Of a stretch of 64,000 nucleotides of DNA, positions 18,817 to 27,587 are shown piece by piece. Location: positions 1 to 64,000 of the forward strand of contig JBBISA010000001.1 in the NCBI GenBank assembly GCA_037441525.1, given 5' to 3'. Both the position numbers and the translations under genes were made by a program. The notes below the pieces were generated by a model. The model was not told the origin of the DNA. It saw only the letters and a program-made list of their open reading frames with translations, and searched no databases. This DNA comes from SKVR01 sp037441525 (GTDB lineage Bacteria; Bacteroidota; Bacteroidia; Bacteroidales; UBA7960). The first letter of the stretch is position 1, and every line of letters starts with the position of its first letter.

Positions 18817-20244
18817 ATGAAAGAACTGATCGATCAGGAAACAGAGAGAACTGAAAATAAACTTACCACCTGGCAACAGATTAAGGGTGCTCTGCAAGGC
18901 ACCGAAGCCGATTACACCAAAATCAATATCAACAAAGCTATTTTTTTACTAGCTATACCTATGGTGCTCGAGCTGGTTATGGAATCGACTTTTGCAGTTG
19001 TTGACATCTATTTTGTGGGGAAATTGGGAGCTTCAGCTGTGGCCACGGTAGGACTTACTGAAACCTTCCTTTTTCTTCTTTATTCCATGGCCATGGGTTT
19101 GGCTATTGCAGTAACTGCTATTGTATCCAGGAGGGTGGGAGAACGCAATGCCCAGGAGGCTGCCCGCTCAGCCGTTCAATCCATCTGGATCGGGTTGTTG
19201 TTTTCTGTCCCATTCACCCTTGCAGGTATCTTTTTTGCCAAAGAGTTATTAGGGTTTATGGGTGCTGATGCCTGGACCATTGAAACAGGCTATCGTTATA
19301 CCCAATGGATGCTTGGCGGAAATGCCGTAATAGTTCTTCTTTTTGTAATTAACGCCATTTTCCGCGGTGCAGGCGATGCTGCCATCGCTATGCGAATACT
19401 TATAATTGCCAATAGCATCAATATTATTCTCGATCCCATGCTAATCTTTGGTATCGGCCCCTTCCCCGAACTGGGCATTGAAGGTGCTGCCATTGCCACC
19501 AACATTGGAAGGGGTATAGGCGTACTTGCCCAATTATGGCTGCTTTTTAAGGGTGGACAGCACATAAAAGTATTGACGGCTCAACTTGTATGGCAGGGCA
19601 AACTAATGGTTCATATCCTAAGGACATCTCTTGGAGGTATCGGGCAAATGTTTGTTGGCATGACCTCATGGATACTATTGGTGAGGATACTTGCCGAGCT
19701 GGGAAGTGAAGTGGTTGCTGGAGCCACCATTGCAGTTCGTATAATGATGTTTACCACTATGCCTGCCTGGGGCTTGTCAAATGCTGCTGCAACCCTTGTG
19801 GGGCAAAACCTTGGTGCCGATGAGCCTGACCGGGCCGAATCAGCTGTGTGGAAAACCGGCTTTTACAATATGGGTTTTCTGGTACTTGTTTCAATTGTTT
19901 TCTTCTTCTTCAATGAATCGTTAATGAAGATTTTTACCGATGATCCTCGGGTTGTTGATGTGGGTGGGGGCTGGTTGAGAATTTTATCCTATTCATTTTT
20001 TGTTTATGGATGGTGGATGGTTTCGGTGCAGGCATTTAATGGCGCTGGCGATACACGAACACCTACCCTTATCAATCTGGTTTTCTTCTGGATAATACAA
20101 TTGCCTCTTTCATGGTTTTTGGCTATACAGATGGGGTGGGAACATTCAGGGGTTTTCTGGGGGGTATTTATCTCTGAAACTACAGTGGGGTTGTTCACAC
20201 TTTGGCTCTTTACCCGTGGCAAATGGAAAAGCATGAAGGTATAG
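18817..20244 (+). CDS. MATE-family multidrug/metabolite exporter
   Basis: 475 residues from the ATG at 18817; a TTG 24 bases upstream is in frame but less likely. There are twelve hydrophobic helices in two halves of six, with the conserved N-terminal PMVLELVMESTFAVVDIYFVG segment and the equivalent second-half segment AWGLSNAAATLVGQNLGA, both typical of MatE. MATE proteins export cationic compounds or metabolites in exchange for Na+ or H+. The first ~50 residues before helix one are polar and longer than usual. It is transcribed alone. Confidence 0.93.
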   Translation: MKELIDQETERTENKLTTWQQIKGALQGTEADYTKININKAIFLLAIPMVLELVMESTFAVVDIYFVGKLGASAVATVGLTETFLFLLYSMAMGLAIAVTAIVSRRVGERNAQEAARSAVQSIWIGLLFSVPFTLAGIFFAKELLGFMGADAWTIETGYRYTQWMLGGNAVIVLLFVINAIFRGAGDAAIAMRILIIANSINIILDPMLIFGIGPFPELGIEGAAIATNIGRGIGVLAQLWLLFKGGQHIKVLTAQLVWQGKLMVHILRTSLGGIGQMFVGMTSWILLVRILAELGSEVVAGATIAVRIMMFTTMPAWGLSNAAATLVGQNLGADEPDRAESAVWKTGFYNMGFLVLVSIVFFFFNESLMKIFTDDPRVVDVGGGWLRILSYSFFVYGWWMVSVQAFNGAGDTRTPTLINLVFFWIIQLPLSWFLAIQMGWEHSGVFWGVFISETTVGLFTLWLFTRGKWKSMKV

Positions 20245-20283
20245 TGGATTCTCATTATCAGTTATAATTTTAACCAAATTCAA

Positions 20284-20291
20284 TATTTTTG
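20284..20291 (+). promoter_or_regulatory. Bacteroidota -7 promoter box for the gene at 20335
   Basis: TATTTTTG followed by CA fits TAnnTTTG, 43 bases upstream of the ATG. No convincing -33 element is present. Confidence 0.45.
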
Positions 20292-20334
20292 CATTCAATA
20301 ACCCTTTTCAGAAAAACCAATTAAGTTCATCTGC

Positions 20335-21444
20335 ATGCAGCTATTTAACAGACTATTTTCGGGTGTTTTTCTTGTAACTTTTATCATTTCATTCTCCAAC
20401 AGCCAGGATTACCGCAAGTTCTGGCACGACGGAAAGCTTGAATGGACCGATTTTCAGCCAACCCTTGCCGGCGAAAATGCCTCTGAGCTTCGCTACACCA
20501 TGGGTTTTAATCCAGAGCGAAAAGTATTGGGCGATACCATTGTTCGGAGGCTGGTGGCTTATGTTTTTATCAACCGCATGGTTTCTTCGGTTAACCCCCA
20601 ATATCGCAATTCGCAACACTTAAGGTATAATCAGGTGGTGTTCGATATTCTTGAATCTTACCGACGCAAATTGCAGAATGAACTCGACCGGGCCAGAACC
20701 CCGGCAGAGGTAAATGATGCCTTGCAAATGATCCATCAGGCTGCTGAATCAGAGATATTGCGATTCCGCAACGAATCGCGGGGTGGCCATAACCTGCAGG
20801 CTACTGAAATGTGGGAGTCTGTGGTGGCATTGCAAATTGAAAATTCAAATTTTGATGCGCCCGCCATTACCAAAACCAATTTTAGCCTGGGAACGATTCT
20901 GGGTGCAGGAAAAAGTTTCCTTGCAGGATCATTGGGCAATCATTTCAGTGTACCTCTATCAATGGTTTTTGGTTTTGAATTTTTCTGGAAAAAAACATCA
21001 TTTATGATAAATGGAGGAATGGGCACTTCCTGTTTTAAAGAAACCTACACAGGAAAAACCCTCTGGACCAAAGGGGAGAAAGCTACCCTGACTACTTTTA
21101 GTTTTTCACTGGGTCACGAACTGTTCAGCAGCCCCAAGTGGCGGATTACACCCTTTGCGGGCCTTGAGCTCCATGAGATTTCCGAATTAGGAGATAAAGA
21201 TAATCCAGCAGATAAAAGAATGACATCCTGGCGTTATAATGCCGGGGTTTATGCCGATTATCGTTTCTGGAAATTTTTGTTTCTGCAACCAAATAGCTTT
21301 TATGGTCGCAGGGAATTCTCAGAAATGGGAATCAGAACCAGATTTTATGTTTCGCAGGCCGATTTCTACCCTGATCTTAAAGGTTTTGCCTCCCATTTTT
21401 CTATTGGGTTCTATATGATTTTGAGTGGCGTGAAGGTGAGATGA
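20335..21444 (+). CDS. Secreted protein with a degenerate DUF922-like half and a barrel-like C-terminal half
   Basis: 369 residues with a signal peptide (cleavage after FSNSQ). Residues ~25-160 recall the DUF922 group of predicted secreted metalloproteases: 'KLEWTDFQPTLAGENAS' near the start and a long helix LRYNQVVFDILESYRRKLQNEL in the place where those proteins carry an HExxHF motif. Here both histidines of the motif are absent, so it would not be a zinc protease. Residues ~180-369 alternate in the manner of an outer-membrane beta-barrel (GHELF, GVYADYRFW, STFSIGFYM-type strands). Function unknown; the DUF922 relation is an inference from a few positions. Confidence 0.6.
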   Translation: MQLFNRLFSGVFLVTFIISFSNSQDYRKFWHDGKLEWTDFQPTLAGENASELRYTMGFNPERKVLGDTIVRRLVAYVFINRMVSSVNPQYRNSQHLRYNQVVFDILESYRRKLQNELDRARTPAEVNDALQMIHQAAESEILRFRNESRGGHNLQATEMWESVVALQIENSNFDAPAITKTNFSLGTILGAGKSFLAGSLGNHFSVPLSMVFGFEFFWKKTSFMINGGMGTSCFKETYTGKTLWTKGEKATLTTFSFSLGHELFSSPKWRITPFAGLELHEISELGDKDNPADKRMTSWRYNAGVYADYRFWKFLFLQPNSFYGRREFSEMGIRTRFYVSQADFYPDLKGFASHFSIGFYMILSGVKVR

Positions 21445-21637
21445 CCTATGTTGAATCTGGCCTTTCAAATTATTAACGGTAAATAAAAACATTACTAATG
21501 ATGATTATAGTCGTAAGTCATCACTAATCCAATACAAATGCTATAGAATGTCAGGTGTCAGGCAAAAAAAGGAAAAATAACCAAATCGCTCATTATTTTT
21601 AACAACAACCAGTTGCAACCCCTAAAACATTGAAATT

Positions 21638-22630
21638 ATGATTACAATTATCGGACAAGCATTGCCCAACATCCCCTGGGAAGATAAACCGCAAGGCTAT
21701 TACGAACCTATGTGGCGTTATAGCAAAAACCCTGTTACCGGCTGGAATCCTACTCAATCCATTGCCCGGGTATACAACAGCGCCGTTCTTCCGCACGAAG
21801 GGAAGTTTATCGGTGTTTTCAGGGCTGACCATAAAAACGGCCGCGCCAATCTTCACTTTGGATGCAGCAACGATGGAATTCACTTCGAATTCGACGATGA
21901 AGTAATACCATGGGTTGATCGCGAAGGAAACCCGAATCCCGTAAGTTATGCTTACGACCCGCGGTTTGTTAAAATCGACGATACCTTCTATGCAATCTGG
22001 TGCGACGATATGCATGGCGCTTCCATCGGTATGGGATATACCAAAGACCTGAAAACCTGGGTGCGTCTGCCCAATCCTCTTCTGCCATTCAACCGCAACG
22101 GTGTTTTGTTTCCCCGCAAGATAAATGGTATGTACAAACTTCTCAGCCGTCCCAGCGACAGTGGCCATACTCCTTTTGGCGATATCTTTATCAGCGAAAG
22201 TCCTGACCTGGTTTACTGGGGCAACCATAAGTGGGTAATGGGCAAAGGAGGAAAAGGATGGTGGCAGGGCGTTAAGATCGGATCAGGCCCTGTTCCTATC
22301 GAAACAAATGAAGGGTGGCTGCTATTTTATCATGGTGTTTCAAGCACCTGCAATGGGTTTGTGTACAGCATCGGAGCGGTGATCCTCGATATTGACGACC
22401 CAGGTAAGGTAAAGTATCGCTGCGGAAATTATCTGCTTACCCCTCAGGAACAGTATGAGGTAACAGGGTTTGTTCCCAATGTGTGCTTCCCCTGTCAAAA
22501 CATTTATGATGCTGCTACTGGTCGTATTGCCATTTATTATGGGGCGGCCGACACTTTCACTGCCCTCGCTTTTTGCAAGGCAGATGAGGTTATAGCTTAT
22601 ATAAAGAAACACAATGAAGTAGTTAAATAA
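21638..22630 (+). CDS. GH130 beta-mannoside phosphorylase-like enzyme
   Basis: 330 residues, cytoplasmic (no signal). It has the five-bladed propeller pattern of glycoside hydrolase family 130: NPTQSIARVYNSAVL, VFRADHKNGRANLHFGCS, SYAYDPRFVKIDDTFY (with the catalytic Asp of GH130 in YDPR), KWVMGKGGKGWWQGVKIG and ETNEGWLLFYHGV. GH130 enzymes split beta-1,2- or beta-1,4-mannosyl bonds by phosphorolysis, or by hydrolysis in a subgroup. The basic residues around 'GGKGWWQGVKIG' favour phosphate binding and hence phosphorolysis, but this is inference. It is followed by a terminator, so it is its own unit. Confidence 0.9.
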   Translation: MITIIGQALPNIPWEDKPQGYYEPMWRYSKNPVTGWNPTQSIARVYNSAVLPHEGKFIGVFRADHKNGRANLHFGCSNDGIHFEFDDEVIPWVDREGNPNPVSYAYDPRFVKIDDTFYAIWCDDMHGASIGMGYTKDLKTWVRLPNPLLPFNRNGVLFPRKINGMYKLLSRPSDSGHTPFGDIFISESPDLVYWGNHKWVMGKGGKGWWQGVKIGSGPVPIETNEGWLLFYHGVSSTCNGFVYSIGAVILDIDDPGKVKYRCGNYLLTPQEQYEVTGFVPNVCFPCQNIYDAATGRIAIYYGAADTFTALAFCKADEVIAYIKKHNEVVK

Positions 22631-22658
22631 ATAACTAATTTAAACTGCCAGGAAAGGG

Positions 22659-22689
22659 GGCTGAAGTTCCTTATTTTCGGCCTTTTTTT
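22659..22689 (+). terminator. Rho-independent terminator after the GH130 gene
   Basis: Stem GGCTGAA/TTCGGCC (one G-U pair) with a 10-base loop and seven T, 29 bases after the GH130 stop codon. The stem is short. Confidence 0.55.
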
Positions 22690-22762
22690 ACATTTTCTGA
22701 GTTCCATTGCTATAAGAATGTTTTTTACATTTACCGATCAGAAATTCTTTAAAATTAATCCT

Positions 22763-23071
22763 ATGTACATCGTATGCGTAACCATCTTCGTAAAGGAGGC
22801 TGATATAGAAAATTTCATTGAAGCAACCCTGGAGAATTGCAGGGAAACCCGCAAGGAAAAAGCAAATCTTCGCTTCGATTTTTTGCTCAGTGAAGACGAC
22901 CCCACCCGTTTTTTCCTTTATGAAGCCTACCGGGGTAAAGAAGATTTTTCGGCCCATCAGCAAACACCCCATTATCGCAAATGGAAGGAAACCGTTGCTG
23001 ATATGATGGCCCAGCCCCGGCAGGGAGTAAGGCATTTCAATGTTTTCCCGGAGGATAAGCAATGGCCATGA
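22763..23071 (+). CDS. LsrG/YgiN-like antibiotic-biosynthesis-monooxygenase fold protein
   Basis: 102 residues from the ATG at 22763, which is preferred because the family begins with a beta-strand (MYIVCVTIFVKE); the ATG at 22718 adds a non-conserved tail. The ABM dimeric alpha-beta fold shows as IENFIEATLENC, a helix, then LRFDFLLSEDDPTRFFLYEAYR and the AHQQTPHYRKW motif that closes the active-site pocket in LsrG/YgiN. Members break down autoinducer-2-phosphate or quinones. The stop overlaps the start of the iron-type alcohol dehydrogenase by ten bases, so both act together. Confidence 0.88.
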   Translation: MYIVCVTIFVKEADIENFIEATLENCRETRKEKANLRFDFLLSEDDPTRFFLYEAYRGKEDFSAHQQTPHYRKWKETVADMMAQPRQGVRHFNVFPEDKQWP

Positions 23072-24243
23072 AGTTTGAATTTTATACCGCACCTGAAATA
23101 TTTTTCGGGAAAGGGCAGATAAAAGAATTGCCATTTCATTGTAAGCGGTTTGGCAACAAGGTTTTGTTGGTAAAGGGTGGCCGGTCGCTGGAAGAAAGCG
23201 GCTTGCTTCAGCTTATTTTGGATGGCCTTAATTCGGAAGGTATACAAGCAGAGCTTCTTTCAGTAACCTCCGAACCCGAAGTGGAAATGATCGATGGCTT
23301 TGTGGAACAAGCAAACCATTTTGGGGCAGAAATGGTTGTTGCCATTGGCGGCGGTTCGGTTCTCGATGCAGGCAAGGCAGTGGCAGGCCTGGCAACCAAC
23401 GGGGGTTCCATTACGGAATATCTTGAAGGGGTGGGAACAGGCAGGTTGATTGAAAAACCAGCTCTTCCATTCATTGCTGCACCTACCACATCAGGAACAG
23501 GTACCGAAGTAACAAAAAATGCAGTTATCTCATCACGGAAACTGGGGTTTAAGAAAAGTATCCGCCATCAATACCTGATACCACGAATTGCCATTATAGA
23601 CCCGCAACTTTCCTGGTCGCAATCGCCTCAGGTTACTGCCGCCTGTGGTATGGATGCCCTTACTCAGCTTATTGAGCCTTTCGTGTCCCTTAAAGCGAAC
23701 CCTTTTACCGATATGATCTGTCTGAAGGGGATTGCACTTATCGCCAGTTCGCTCTTAAGGGCATTTGAGAATGGAAAGGATAAGGAAGCCCGCGAAAACA
23801 TGAGCTTAGCATCGCTTATGGGCGGAATGGCTTTGGCCAACGCCGGACTTGGTTCAGTGCATGGACTGGCGGCTCCGCTTGGGGCTATGTTCCCGGTTGC
23901 CCATGGGGTTGCATGCGCAACGGTTTTGCCTGCCGCGTTTCAAGTCAATGTTAAGGCTATATGGGAAAGGGGCGAAAACCGGAATGTGTTGCGAAAGTAT
24001 GCCGAAGTTTCCGGTGCTCTTACAGGGATATCTTTTTCTGATGATAAGGAAGCCATTGAAGCGGGGATTGCCTGGCTGAAGGAACTAAAGGAAAAACTAA
24101 GTATCCCATCTTTGCATACGCTGGGAATTGAACAAGCCGATATTCCTGCCATTATAAAGGAAAGCCGGGGTTCGAGCATGAAAACCAATCCGGTAGTACT
24201 CACCGATGACGAGATAGGGGAGATTTTGCGTATGTCGATGTGA
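23062..24243 (+). CDS. Iron-containing alcohol dehydrogenase
   Basis: 393 residues of the group III (iron-type) alcohol dehydrogenase family: NAD-binding GGGSVLDAGKAVA (~residues 92-104), APTTSGTGTEVTKNAVI (~140-156), and metal site strands GMDALTQLIEPF, VHGLAAPLGAMFPVAHGVACA. Three of the four usual metal ligands (Asp and two His) are present; the second position, normally His in 'DALTHAIE', is Gln here. That substitution occurs in some branches and may change metal preference. The ATG at 23062 overlaps the upstream monooxygenase gene; GGAGG lies about eight bases before it. The pair may act on a small aldehyde or alcohol from the monooxygenase step. Confidence 0.93.
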   Translation: MAMKFEFYTAPEIFFGKGQIKELPFHCKRFGNKVLLVKGGRSLEESGLLQLILDGLNSEGIQAELLSVTSEPEVEMIDGFVEQANHFGAEMVVAIGGGSVLDAGKAVAGLATNGGSITEYLEGVGTGRLIEKPALPFIAAPTTSGTGTEVTKNAVISSRKLGFKKSIRHQYLIPRIAIIDPQLSWSQSPQVTAACGMDALTQLIEPFVSLKANPFTDMICLKGIALIASSLLRAFENGKDKEARENMSLASLMGGMALANAGLGSVHGLAAPLGAMFPVAHGVACATVLPAAFQVNVKAIWERGENRNVLRKYAEVSGALTGISFSDDKEAIEAGIAWLKELKEKLSIPSLHTLGIEQADIPAIIKESRGSSMKTNPVVLTDDEIGEILRMSM

Positions 24244-24450
24244 TGATGGGAATTGGGTGCATGTATGGATTAAATTGCGATGTTGTGCTTGAAGACGATT
24301 GTAAAAGAGTTAATGAGAAGCAAAAAAATGATACAACTATTTTATGATTAAAGATTCTTAAATCAAAAACTAAGTATATGCGTTCAAAATGAAATTTATG
24401 TTTATGAACGCAAAAAGATATATTAAATAAAAAAATTAGACCGAAATTTT

Positions 24451-25100
24451 ATGACCATCGGCAGTGAACCTGAAAAATATCATTCTTTTCTTAGAGATGA
24501 AAGGGTTCATATGGAAGGAAATTTAAACCAAAGGATAAATTATTTTATTTCGGTATTTGGTTTTATTTAAGCTTCCTTTCAATTTGTAAATAACTTATTG
24601 TCGTTGAGGATTATAGTAATTATTGGACTTATTATTGAAGGAATTTTTACATTGGCAATAGGAAGAGCAAACCGAAATCTCCAAATTAATCCCGGATTAG
24701 TCATTAGGAATGCAGTGAACTAATGACTTAGCCGGGATTAACCCCGCCTTAGAAAAACATAAATTGTAAGCATTTCTGATTACAATTTATAGTTTTTCTT
24801 ATGCGATTTGTCGTTCTAATAATATTATTATCAATAACTTATACTGATGTTTTTCTAATGACAGTCCTTAGAAAAATCGGCTAAAGACAAATCTGGGTTA
24901 ATATGAAAGCGCTTGAATTAATAGAGAACGACTCATCTTTTGATATAAAAAAGGTAGCAGATAATGCCCCTGGGTGGAACTGTTATAGGAAAAGTGGGTT
25001 TAGATGGATGACCAATACCTTACCAATTGTGATTATAATACAATTAATACAATCATTAGTATTTTCAGGAAAGTTAAATATGATGATACATCCGAAATAA
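24451..25100 (+). pseudogene. Small membrane-protein gene, split by a MITE and one stop codon
   Basis: From the ATG at 24451 the frame reads MTIGSEPEKYHSFLRDERVH..., reaches a TAA at 24568-24570 inside a hydrophobic stretch (VFGFI-stop-ASFQF, where TTA Leu is one change away), then continues through two helices to RANRNLQI. There the 208-bp MITE starts. After it, the frame MKALELIENDSSFDIKK...TLPIVIIIQLIQSLVFSG runs to 25100. Removing the element plus one TTAA joins NLQIN directly to MKALEL in the same frame, giving one protein of about 146 residues with three or four membrane helices. I do not recognise the family. A 24377-24410 hairpin (TGCGTTCA/TGAACGCA) lies just upstream. Confidence 0.8.
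24686..24901 (+). mobile_element. 208-bp MITE, copy B, with TTAA target duplication
   Basis: The element itself is 24690-24897, bounded by TTAA at 24686-24689 and 24898-24901. Its total length with flanks, 216 bases, is the same as copy A at 9691-9906, which it matches in reverse orientation. It begins TTAATCCCGGATTAGTCATTAG and ends TCTTTAGCC-type inverted sequence (CGGCTAAAGACAAATCTGGGTTAA). It carries three internal palindromes and no reading frame. The flanking gene becomes continuous when it is removed. The duplicated site could be TTAA or the TA within it; both give the same empty site. No transposase that would move it is in the window. Confidence 0.9.
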
Positions 25101-25198
25101 AATAGTGTTAAAATTTATGGTTTTGTCAAACTTTATTTTCACCAATTTTTAAGCTATAAAAACAGCCTTTCTTCAGATCTCACATCAGCAATCAGGTA

Positions 25199-27469
25199 TT
25201 ATTGTTTTACAAACCTATGATTGTAAGTGCCTTGTTTTGTAATAAATGTAAGGTTATACAAACCGTTTGCCAGCCAATCTATGCTGAAACTCATTTCGCC
25301 GTTTCCTTCAATATTGGCAATCAATTTACCTCCCAAATCCTGTATTAATAGCTGATAAGGTTCATTTATCCGGTTGTTCACCTTCAAAATATCCTTTGCG
25401 GGATTAGGGTATATCTCAAACGGCGACCCACTCACTTCATCAACATTCACATAGGGTGTTATACAATTAGCCGGGTTGGTTTCTGCTGTTAATCCGGTAT
25501 TGCCGCCGGTGCATCTTCCGCACATATCAATTGTAGCGCTTCCACCAAGGTCGCCATTGCAATCGCACTCAGGGTTTACAAACTTTGAAAGTAATTTGAT
25601 ATAGGCCAGTTGATAGCCATTGCTGTTTTCGGTTACAGACCATGAATTTAATGGCCAGCTGGTATTAAAGTCCTTGTACGATTTCTGGCTGGGTTGACCT
25701 TTGGGTGGGGTAATCGATTCTGAATTGCAAATGGCATTGTTATTTGCTGAACCACAGCCGCTGGGGCAACATCCATCCCAGTTGTATGATGGGTTGGGGC
25801 CACCGGTTAAAAATCCGGGAGCAGGTCCATAGGTAGAAACCCCTGCCCGGTCCCAGTGAAGACTTTTGTTGGCAAACCAGGTATGGTAAAACTCGTTGAC
25901 GCCATGCTTTGCGCCATACTTATACATGTTTGAGAGGTAAACCATGATTAGAGGGTTAATCCCGTGCATGTGATTGATATAGCCAATGGCAGCATTGCGC
26001 GCGGCATCATTGAGCGATGTCTGCAGATCGAAAAGTATCATGTTGTAAAACATGTTTCCCTGGTGGCATTTCACTGCGTTGCTTCCCCAGGTATAATCTT
26101 TAATATGGGCTCTGTAGGGATCTTTTTTAGTATTATAGGCAGGGAAATTCTCACTTCCATTAACCATTGCATTGCGATAAACATTTCGGATGTTATTGGC
26201 AACTGTTGCTGAAACCCCTTCAAGTTTCGAATAATAAAGCAACATGTCCTGGTTAACGGTTTGAAAGGGGAAAGCAAAGTTCCACTGAATCATATTTACC
26301 TGGGTATAATTACTCTCAAAATATTGTTTGTAGGTATTTTCGCCGGTAATTTCGAAAAGATAAGCCGCTGCCCTTAATTTTTTTGTTAAACGGCCGTAGT
26401 TATCAACCTCTTGCTGGCCGGCACCAAGGCCTGATGAGCCATTTGCACTTTCGTTGTTTCGGAAGATTACCTCAGGGTTAGCATCTGCCCATTGCCAGGC
26501 TTTTATTGCTTTTTCTTTAAGCTGGTCGGCATAATTGGACATACCAACAGACCGGTAAACCTTGGATGCGATGGCAAATGCGGCTGCCGTGGTCAGGGTT
26601 GCCGATGTATTGGCCGGGCCATACCGGCTTGCTCCGGTAGCAGCCGATGGTGGACTTGCATGGGCCATGCCCACAATGCTCAACACACTTCCATCTTCAT
26701 TTTGCAACCTCATCAAGTGGTCAATTCCCCATTTAGCCTCATCCAATAAATCGGGGAGGCCATTGCCCGATTCGGGGAGGTTGTAATCATCGGTCCATAC
26801 ACCGGGTCTTTCAAGGTAGGCGAGCATCATGTCCACAACATAATCGGCAGTCCAGTTGGTGTATTTGTTGTAATCGCCGGCATCGTACCAACCTCCGCTG
26901 ACATTGCGCTCGGTGGCCGCATTGGCAGTGGCATTGAACAAACGGGCATTAAGGTCCTGACCGGGTTTCAGGTGGCTTGCCCCATCAGTCCAGCCTTTTT
27001 CAGCATACGGGGCAGCTTTTGCAAAACCTGCCCTCTGATAAAACAAAGTACGTACAGCATGCTTCAGTACTTCATTGTAAACAGATGGCGAAATTCTGAA
27101 TTCAAATGATCGTACATTATTTTCAATATCGAGTACATAATAGTTACCTGTGGTGGTTACTTCCGAAAAGTCGAACCACCAGGCTTTATCGCCCGATGAT
27201 GCATCGGTAGCTCCATTGTTCCACTTTACCGGAGCAGCTGTAAATACCGTTTGCTGGGTTGTGGCATCAATCAATGAATAGGTATTACCGGGTGTGAACG
27301 ATTGCCAGGAATCATAACCCACCTGAGGGTCTTTAATAACGGCTACTTTTGGAGCATTGGGCAGATAGCCAAACTGATCAACGGCAATAAAGGGAGAATT
27401 GGATTGCCCGTAGAGCAAAATACTGTTGGCTGCAAGAGTTAGGATGAGAAAGATGTAGTACTTGGACAT
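25199..27469 (-). CDS. GH9 endoglucanase with T9SS sorting domain
   Basis: 756 residues from the ATG at 27469 (a TTG lies six bases upstream). Signal peptide; residues ~25-125 an Ig-like CelD_N domain (FIAVDQFGYLPNAPKVAVI); then the GH9 (alpha/alpha)6 barrel with catalytic GGWYDAGDYNKY (~residue 195-206), HGINPLIMVYL, and the acid-bearing segment SWSVTENSNGYQLAYI near residue 615. A Cys-rich linker (ECDCNGDLGG...MCGRCTGGNTG) leads to a type A T9SS domain (FEIYPNPAKDILKV to the end). GH9 enzymes cut beta-1,4-glucan in cellulose, xyloglucan or mixed-linkage glucan. It is the last gene of the PUL and the only glycosidase in it, and secretion by T9SS places it at the cell surface. Confidence 0.95.
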   Translation of the reverse strand: MSKYYIFLILTLAANSILLYGQSNSPFIAVDQFGYLPNAPKVAVIKDPQVGYDSWQSFTPGNTYSLIDATTQQTVFTAAPVKWNNGATDASSGDKAWWFDFSEVTTTGNYYVLDIENNVRSFEFRISPSVYNEVLKHAVRTLFYQRAGFAKAAPYAEKGWTDGASHLKPGQDLNARLFNATANAATERNVSGGWYDAGDYNKYTNWTADYVVDMMLAYLERPGVWTDDYNLPESGNGLPDLLDEAKWGIDHLMRLQNEDGSVLSIVGMAHASPPSAATGASRYGPANTSATLTTAAAFAIASKVYRSVGMSNYADQLKEKAIKAWQWADANPEVIFRNNESANGSSGLGAGQQEVDNYGRLTKKLRAAAYLFEITGENTYKQYFESNYTQVNMIQWNFAFPFQTVNQDMLLYYSKLEGVSATVANNIRNVYRNAMVNGSENFPAYNTKKDPYRAHIKDYTWGSNAVKCHQGNMFYNMILFDLQTSLNDAARNAAIGYINHMHGINPLIMVYLSNMYKYGAKHGVNEFYHTWFANKSLHWDRAGVSTYGPAPGFLTGGPNPSYNWDGCCPSGCGSANNNAICNSESITPPKGQPSQKSYKDFNTSWPLNSWSVTENSNGYQLAYIKLLSKFVNPECDCNGDLGGSATIDMCGRCTGGNTGLTAETNPANCITPYVNVDEVSGSPFEIYPNPAKDILKVNNRINEPYQLLIQDLGGKLIANIEGNGEMSFSIDWLANGLYNLTFITKQGTYNHRFVKQ

Positions 27470-27488
27470 GGTCAAAAGGTTTTTTTTG

Positions 27489-27496
27489 CAAATATA
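27489..27496 (-). promoter_or_regulatory. Promoter-like box in front of the GH9 gene
   Basis: The minus strand reads TATATTTG followed by CA, 20 bases before the ATG at 27469. It sits just downstream of a hairpin (27517-27543), so GH9 may be transcribed on its own as well as from the PUL operon. Confidence 0.4.
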
Positions 27497-27516
27497 AGCT
27501 AATTGGGTAAAATGAA

Positions 27517-27543
27517 CCGGCCGGAATCAACCAATCCGGCCGG
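27517..27543 (-). terminator. Strong GC hairpin between the glycan-binding and GH9 genes
   Basis: A perfect 9-bp stem CCGGCCGGA/TCCGGCCGG with a 9-base loop. In minus-strand sense it is followed by TTCATTTT rather than a clean T-run, so it may be a weak terminator or a processing/stability hairpin limiting GH9 expression relative to susCD. Confidence 0.45.
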
Positions 27544-27587
27544 CCAAAAAAAAATTAAAGTTTCAGCAATTTTTTTTCACATGAACT

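Noticed and set aside
21599..22228. 209-codon minus-strand frame over the GH130 gene
   Set aside because: Antisense shadow of a gene with diagnostic GH130 motifs.
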